A stretch of DNA of 64,000 nucleotides from the NCBI RefSeq assembly GCF_001907195.1, contig NZ_LVWA01000005.1, positions 434,001 to 498,000 on the forward strand, written 5' to 3'. Position numbers and translations under genes: made by a program. The first letter of the stretch is position 1; each line of letters starts with the position of its first letter. The DNA is from Pontibacter flavimaris. GTDB taxonomy: Bacteria > Bacteroidota > Bacteroidia > Cytophagales > Hymenobacteraceae. The notes under the pieces are model-generated. The model had not been told where the DNA came from, ran no database searches, and saw only the letters and a list, made by a program, of their open reading frames with translations. Below, in pieces: positions 59,506-64,000 of this stretch.

Positions 59506-59848
59506 GCTCTGCCGCAAGTTTAGCGAAGTGTAACTTGTGGCTTAGTATGGCAGCAGTTTTCAACTGCTTTGCTTTGAAAAAGCAAGGTTACAAAGGCTCC
59601 GGCTATACTTTATCCTCTGGCAATAGTCTGCAAAGTATAAATTTGTTAAAGTATACTTTTCTGCTGTGCAGAAAGCTGGTTGCAAATTGGCCTCATGTAT
59701 AGCCACAGGTTAAGCTCCGCTAAACTTGCGGCATGAAGTGTCTCACCAAAGTATAAAGTACAGCCTCAGCCATGCCTTCTCCACCAAAACACTAGCCGCA
59801 TTGGCGCTAAAGTTTTAAAAGCCGTATTTTTACAAAAAACGTAAAGAT
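59506..59848. other. 343-bp intergenic region before menB
   Basis: No gene seen. It has five motif copies, including the 12-bp palindrome AAAGTATACTTT at 59648-59659. The menB promoter probably lies in the last 60 bp, where the sequence becomes T-rich (GTATTTTTACAAAAAACG). Confidence 0.4.
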
Positions 59849-60691
59849 ATGAGCAAGGCAAACTGGACAACAGTCAAAGAATACGAGGATATCACCTATA
59901 AGAAATCGGGAGGAGTGGCCCGTATCGCGTTTAACCGCCCGAACGTGCGCAATGCCTTCCGTCCGAAAACAGTAGGGGAGCTGTTCGAAGCTTTCCTGGA
60001 TGCCCGTGAGGATACCTCTATCGGCGTAGTGCTGCTTTCTGCCGAGGGACCTTCTACCAAAGACGGGGTATACTCGTTCTGCAGCGGCGGCGACCAGAAC
60101 GCGCGGGGCTTTCAGGGCTACGTGGATGAGGCTGGGATGCCGCGCCTGAACATCCTGGAAGTACAGCGCCTGATCCGCTTCATGCCGAAGGTAGTGATCG
60201 CCGTAGTGCCGGGCTGGGCTGTGGGTGGTGGCCACTCACTGCACGTTGTTTGCGACCTGACGCTGGCCAGCAAGGAGCACGCGATCTTTAAGCAAACCGA
60301 TGCCGACGTAACCAGCTTCGACGGGGGTTATGGCTCAGCTTACCTGGCCAAAATGGTGGGGCAGAAGCGCGCCCGCGAAATCTTCTTCCTGGGCCGAAAT
60401 TACTCCGCACAGGAGGCCTTCGATATGGGTATGGTAAACGCCGTGGTACCGCACGACGAACTGGAAGATACCGCTTACCAGTGGGCGCAGGAGATTCTTG
60501 CCAAATCGCCAACCTCTATCAAAATGCTCAAGTTTGCCTTTAACCTGACCGACGATGGTATGGTGGGACAGCAGGTGTTTGCCGGTGAGGCCACCCGTTT
60601 AGCTTACATGACGGAAGAGGCCAAAGAAGGCCGCAATGCGTTCCTGGAGAAGCGCAAGCCGGATTTCTCAGACATCAAGTGGATTCCGTAA
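59849..60691 (+). CDS. menB: 1,4-dihydroxy-2-naphthoyl-CoA synthase
   Basis: 280-residue crotonase-fold enzyme of menaquinone synthesis that cyclises o-succinylbenzoyl-CoA. Motifs: FCSGGDQN and GWAVGGGHSLHVVCDLTLAS (oxyanion hole), TDADVTSFDGGYGSAYLA and the C-terminal FLEKRKPDFS, which is typical of MenB. The length is normal. No other men gene is adjacent. It ends in a hairpin terminator. Confidence 0.96.
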   Translation: MSKANWTTVKEYEDITYKKSGGVARIAFNRPNVRNAFRPKTVGELFEAFLDAREDTSIGVVLLSAEGPSTKDGVYSFCSGGDQNARGFQGYVDEAGMPRLNILEVQRLIRFMPKVVIAVVPGWAVGGGHSLHVVCDLTLASKEHAIFKQTDADVTSFDGGYGSAYLAKMVGQKRAREIFFLGRNYSAQEAFDMGMVNAVVPHDELEDTAYQWAQEILAKSPTSIKMLKFAFNLTDDGMVGQQVFAGEATRLAYMTEEAKEGRNAFLEKRKPDFSDIKWIP

Positions 60692-60715
60692 CAGGAAGTA
60701 TAGAAAATATAAAAC

Positions 60716-61047
60716 AAAGCAGGCGAGCCTTTTGGGTTCGCCTGTCTTAGTTTTCGGACATCTGTACAAGCTAAATAGTCCATTTTGTCATCCTGAAAAG
60801 ATCTTTTGCCATTGTTGGTGTTTTCACCAACAATTTGTACTGCAGCAGGCTGTTTTCTTGCAGGTGATAACACCTGCAAGGGCTAGAAAAAACAGGTGAA
60901 CCGAGAGGCTTGCCTGTTTTTGTTTTACGGATATCTTCACAAGTAAAGCAGTATATTTTGTCATCCTGAAAGGACCTTGTGGGCGAACTAAATATATGAT
61001 GAGCATGCGCCACTACTGCTTGCTACCAAGATTCTTCCAGAATGACA
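60716..61047. repeat. Diverged tandem repeat with two perfect hairpins and TGTCATCCTG repeats
   Basis: Two diverged units (about 60720-60810 and 60889-60985) align end to end: a CAGG(C/T)GA hairpin, CGGA(C/T)ATCTT and ACAAG, then TTTTGTCATCCTGAAA. Between them are two adjacent perfect 10-bp hairpins with 4-nt loops: ATTGTTGGTG-TTTT-CACCAACAAT (60811-60834), and CTTGCAGGTG-ATAA with its complement (60857-60880). The second unit's TGTCATCCTG copy (60959) faces an inverted copy (61019-61047). No gene is supported in this 390-bp gap. Confidence 0.7.
60720..60750 (+). terminator. menB: menB terminator
   Basis: CAGGCGAGCC (60720-60729) and GGTTCGCCTG (60735-60744) form a 10-bp stem (one G-T pair) with loop TTTTG, followed by TCTTAGTTTTC. 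Sequence around it is repeated 170 bp downstream in diverged form. Confidence 0.75.
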
Positions 61048-61081
61048 AAGTAAAAAAGCGTTTCTTGGCTTTTATAGTTGG

Positions 61082-62224
61082 CTAAAACCCAGCCAGATCA
61101 ATCTCATCTGTCGGAGTCATGGGTACGCGCTTGCCCATTTTCTTTTGGATTACCTTAAAATGATGCTCCTCGTCCGGTGCGATAAGGGAGATCGCTTCGC
61201 CGGAGGCTTCGGCACGCCCGGTGCGGCCAATGCGGTGCACGTAGTCTTTAGGCGAGCGGGGCAGCTCGTAATTGATCACGTGGGGCAAAAATTTGATGTC
61301 GATGCCGCGGGAAGCCAAGTCGGTGGCAACCAGCACACGCAGCTTACCGGCCTTGAACTGGCGCAGCGCCTCGGTTCTGGCTCCCTGGCTTTTGTCGCCG
61401 TGGAAAGCGGCGGCCTCGATGCCGTTCTTCACCAGCTTTGCCGCCACGTTGTCAGCCGTCCGGATGGAGGAGGCGAACACCAGCACCTGCTGCATATCGC
61501 CCTGCTTAATAAGGTAGCGCAGCAACGGCCCTTTGCGCTCTGCGGCCACCTGGTAAGCTACCTGCTTAATCAGCTCCGGCACCACCGCCTCTTCCTCAAT
61601 TTTAATCTTGACCGGGTTGTGCAGCATATCGGCCACAATAAAGGCCACTTCCTCGTGCAGGGTGGCCGAGAACAGCGCGTTTTGGCGCCTGGACGGCAGC
61701 AGGGATAAGATCTTTTCCACCTCCTCCTTAAAGCCCAGGTTCAGCATCTTATCCGCCTCGTCCAGCACCAGCACCTCTACTTCGGATAGCTGTACCGCCT
61801 TGTGCTCTACCAGGTCCAGCAGCCGGCCGGGCGTGGCGATGAGCACATCGGTGCCATGCAGCTTCATCATCTGCGGGTTAATCGACACCCCCCCAAACAC
61901 CGCCATGGACTTAACCTGACGTGGCAGCTCTTTGGCGAAGGCCCGAAGCACCTCGTTTACCTGTACCGCCAGCTCCCTTGTAGGCACCAGCACCAGCACG
62001 GGCACCGCCCTGTTCTGATTCGGCGATTTACGTTGCAGCATTTCCAGGATGGGCAGCACATAGCCGGCCGTTTTACCGGAGCCGGTCTGCGCCAGGCCAA
62101 GTATATCCTTCCCCTGCAGCATGGCAGGTATGGCTTCCTGCTGAATAGGGTATGGCTTGGTATACTGTTGCGCTTCTACAGCTTTAACCAGTGCGGCTGA
62201 TAAACCGAGGGATGAAAAGGACAT
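61082..62224 (-). CDS. DEAD-box RNA helicase, RhlE-like
   Basis: 380 residues from ATG 62224 (MSFSSLGLSAALVKAVE); the longer frame to 62233 uses a TTG. Motifs: Q motif (YTKPYPIQQEAIP), AQTGSGKT, PTRELAVQV, VLDEADKML (DEAD), FSATL, then domain 2 with VATDLASRGID and HRIGRTGRA. It has a short C-terminal tail, so it is a minimal helicase for ribosome or RNA remodelling. It is monocistronic. Confidence 0.95.
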   Translation of the reverse strand: MSFSSLGLSAALVKAVEAQQYTKPYPIQQEAIPAMLQGKDILGLAQTGSGKTAGYVLPILEMLQRKSPNQNRAVPVLVLVPTRELAVQVNEVLRAFAKELPRQVKSMAVFGGVSINPQMMKLHGTDVLIATPGRLLDLVEHKAVQLSEVEVLVLDEADKMLNLGFKEEVEKILSLLPSRRQNALFSATLHEEVAFIVADMLHNPVKIKIEEEAVVPELIKQVAYQVAAERKGPLLRYLIKQGDMQQVLVFASSIRTADNVAAKLVKNGIEAAAFHGDKSQGARTEALRQFKAGKLRVLVATDLASRGIDIKFLPHVINYELPRSPKDYVHRIGRTGRAEASGEAISLIAPDEEHHFKVIQKKMGKRVPMTPTDEIDLAGF

Positions 62225-62374
62225 GCGTGTCAAGGGTTAAGGAATGATGCCTGTAAGGTGGCAAAGATACGGCTTATACCTTAGAACAACCGAAGCCTAT
62301 ACTTTTATACTTCGCTGATGCGAGATTTATACTTTATGACTTAGGTTGCGATATACATTGATGGGAAGATGGAA

Positions 62375-62436
62375 ACCTATCCCTCCAGAGAGGGGAATTT
62401 CTGCAAGTGTAATATGATTCCCCTCCTGGGAGAGGT
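62375..62436. repeat. Dispersed C/G-rich inverted repeat
   Basis: ACCTATCCCTCC(AGAG)AGGGGAAT and ATTCCCCTCCTGGGAGAGGT form imperfect arms around about 18 nt. The arms resemble the large hairpin at 48001-48081 (CCCTCC/GGAGGGG core). It lies between the DEAD-box and DUF5996 genes with several AAGTATA motifs close by. Confidence 0.55.
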
Positions 62437-62481
62437 TTATCATGCCTCGGATTTTATACTTTGCTACCGTCAGCTTATACT

Positions 62482-63423
62482 TTAAATCTCCTTCAGCGGC
62501 TTTACGGTGAGTTCCTCCACGGGCCACTTTGCCAGCTTGGCACCCGCCTGGTAAGCGCTCTCCAGAAAGTCGAGCAGGGCCTGGCGTGGGTTGTCCAGTT
62601 GGCGCAGCTCCTCATAGTTCAGGATGGCCATGGGGCTGCCGTTGGCATCAACCCAGCTGGCCTGCCCGGGCTGTAGCGGTTCTTTGTCGAGACCTGCAGG
62701 AGAGGGGAAAGTATAGGAGTAGAAGGCAGGAAAGCGCACATCGTTATCGCCGGGCCAGAAGCCAAAGCTGATCACCTCATGCGAGTAGGCATCCTTCTCC
62801 ACGATACTTGATTCCGGCTTAACGGGGATTCTCTTGCCCGAGAAGCGTGTCACGGTCAGGTCGAGGTGGTGCCAGTAGAGCTGCACCGGACAGGTTTTGC
62901 CGTAAAAACGGCCGCTAAACTCCTGCAGCACCTCGTCTATCGTAACCAGCACGCGCCAGTAACGGTGCACCTGCTCAGGGTTATAGGTGGCATGCTCATG
63001 GTCCTGGGCGAAGGGGATGGTGCTCTTGTTGTCATAGGGCTTGGCCAGAATATCCACCTGCACGCCCAGCACCTCCAGCGCCTTCATCACCTGGGCATAG
63101 AACTCGGCCACGCTCAGGCCGTCCTGCAGGGCTATACTTTCGGAGGCGCCGGTGCTTGTCAGGATAACCAGCTGATGATCAACAAAGTCAAACTCGCACT
63201 CCAGAGTATAAAATTTATAGGGCATAGGACCGGTAGCCAACCCGCGGCTGGTTACGTAAAGGGTTACGTTCCACCAGTGGTTGCGCCGGGGCATCAGCTT
63301 CAGCCTTATCTTGCCGATTACCTGCAGGTACAGGTGCAGCGTATCCTTGGTGCTTTCCCATTCTTCGAGCGGAAGAGGCGGAAACTCATCTAAAATTGGC
63401 AGGGTTGCGGTCTTATCGTTCAT
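62482..63423 (-). CDS. DUF5996 family protein
   Basis: 313 residues that match the DUF5996 pattern: LHLYLQVIGKIRLKLMPRRN at the start, WNVTLYVTSRGLATGPMPY, then LYWHHLDLTVTRFSGKR and ISFGFWPGDN in the second half. No signal or membrane segment. The family's function is unknown. It is divergent from ppk1, with a 130-bp gap, and the two may share promoters. Confidence 0.9.
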   Translation of the reverse strand: MNDKTATLPILDEFPPLPLEEWESTKDTLHLYLQVIGKIRLKLMPRRNHWWNVTLYVTSRGLATGPMPYKFYTLECEFDFVDHQLVILTSTGASESIALQDGLSVAEFYAQVMKALEVLGVQVDILAKPYDNKSTIPFAQDHEHATYNPEQVHRYWRVLVTIDEVLQEFSGRFYGKTCPVQLYWHHLDLTVTRFSGKRIPVKPESSIVEKDAYSHEVISFGFWPGDNDVRFPAFYSYTFPSPAGLDKEPLQPGQASWVDANGSPMAILNYEELRQLDNPRQALLDFLESAYQAGAKLAKWPVEELTVKPLKEI

Positions 63424-63553
63424 GGCAGGATACGTTGCTTTCCACTGTTGTACGCAGCTTTCTTACCAGCGATACAGCCGGAAACCCGGCCCCATACAAT
63501 TTTTAGCCTGTATATGGAGGATAACCTATACTTTATCCTTATATTTTGGAGTT

Positions 63554-64000
63554 ATGACTACCAGGGGCAACTGCCGCCGCAGCGCGCCCGAAAAAGAGAG
63601 AATTATGCTTATCAGTAAGGTTTCTGACCAGATAAAGAAAAGTAAATACATCAGCCGCGACCTGAGCTGGTTGCGGTTCAACTACCGGGTGCTGGACCAG
63701 GCCCGCGATGCCGGCAAGAGCGTTTTCGACAGGCTCAAGTTCATGGCCATTACCTCGTCTAACCTGGACGAGTTCTTCATGATCCGGGTGGGCAGCTTGT
63801 ACAACTACCTCGACTACGGCAAGGAGCGCCTCGACTACTCCGGACTGCGCGAGCTGCCCTTCCGCAAGAAGCTGCTCGACTACGCCCACCGTTTCGTGAA
63901 CGACCAGTACCTGACCTTCAATAACGAGCTCAGGCCGCTGTTCCATAAAAGCGGGTTCGACATCCTGAAGGTGAGCGAGCTGACGGAGATAGAGCAGAAA
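63554..64000 (+). CDS. ppk1: Polyphosphate kinase 1, N-terminal part (cut by window end)
   Basis: The frame runs from ATG 63554 to the window end (149 codons). An alternative start at 63605 (MLISKVSDQIKK) would place the conserved N-terminal domain closer to the start, and AGAGAG precedes it; TTGGAG precedes the first. The sequence YISRDLSWLRFNYRVLDQA, then LKFMAITSSNLDEFFMIRVG, is the Ppk1 N-terminal domain. The enzyme polymerises ATP gamma-phosphates into polyphosphate. The rest lies beyond the window. Confidence 0.92.
   Translation, partial: MTTRGNCRRSAPEKERIMLISKVSDQIKKSKYISRDLSWLRFNYRVLDQARDAGKSVFDRLKFMAITSSNLDEFFMIRVGSLYNYLDYGKERLDYSGLRELPFRKKLLDYAHRFVNDQYLTFNNELRPLFHKSGFDILKVSELTEIEQK

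Noticed and set aside
60604-61013. Two minus-strand frames with RSFQDDK-like sequences
   Set aside because: They read through the TGTCATCCTG repeats, and the shared protein-like pattern is a by-product of the DNA repeat.

Overview
The window looks like chromosomal DNA of a Bacteroidota species, most likely a Cytophagales member close to Pontibacter or Hymenobacter. I base this on a SusC/SusD pair, GH2/GH95/sulfatase glycan enzymes, a phytochrome, an M13 peptidase, MenB, lipoproteins with short signal peptides, and moderately GC-rich coding sequence. The genus is an inference. I saw no rRNA, tRNA, CRISPR array or complete insertion sequence.

Layout. 1-9.9 kb: glycan and small-molecule catabolism (partial beta-galactosidase, arylsulfatase, GH95 alpha-L-fucosidase-like enzyme, ankyrin lipoprotein, exported amidohydrolase, AraC regulator). 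10.4-21.2 kb: a compact set that I do not recognise as a described system. It has a vWA-like lipoprotein, a three-helix membrane protein, a tubulin/FtsZ-like protein, a 1154-residue actin/Hsp70-like ATPase protein, an anchored coiled-coil protein, and a MotA/MotB (ZorA/ZorB-like) stator pair. A GIY-YIG nuclease gene inside ~30-bp inverted repeats interrupts it. 21.3-23.3 kb: a dicarboxylate/glutamate-type symporter and a small exported protein. 23.7-29.4 kb: a bacteriophytochrome sensory module without a kinase, followed by a CheB-CheR-PAS-histidine kinase giant. 29.5-31.8 kb: a decayed small gene and a umuDC operon with two identical-spacing dyads upstream. 32.2-48.9 kb: a glycerol / glycerol-3-phosphate / glycerophosphodiester locus (glpD, glpK, glpF, glpT, SusC, SusD, PLD-like, phosphoesterase, two GDPDs, SGNH esterase), with a DeoR/GlpR-type regulator at its end on the other strand. 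49.4-53 kb: small conserved genes, including a SCO1/cytochrome c set. 53.4-64 kb: housekeeping and mixed genes (gyrB, serine hydrolase, M13 peptidase, menB, DEAD-box helicase, DUF5996, start of ppk1).

Working together. The glp-Sus locus reads as one pathway. Outer-membrane import and surface or periplasmic hydrolysis of phospholipid head-group material would release glycerol-3-phosphate and glycerol, which GlpT and GlpF import and GlpK and GlpD feed into glycolysis, probably under the GlpR-like repressor. The 10.4-21.2 kb set combines two filament-type NTPase folds with an ion-driven stator, suggesting an envelope-anchored machine. Its function is unknown.

A window-wide feature stands out. 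The non-palindromic 7-mer AAGTATA/TATACTT occurs about 150 times by my hand count, against about 8 expected at random. It lies on both strands, inside and between genes, often as inverted pairs at gene ends and in terminators. It is absent from gyrB and from an AT-rich, possibly acquired gene. Intergenic repeats of a second family (TGTCATCCTGAAAGGATCTT type) occur as inverted pairs, one of which encloses the GIY-YIG gene.
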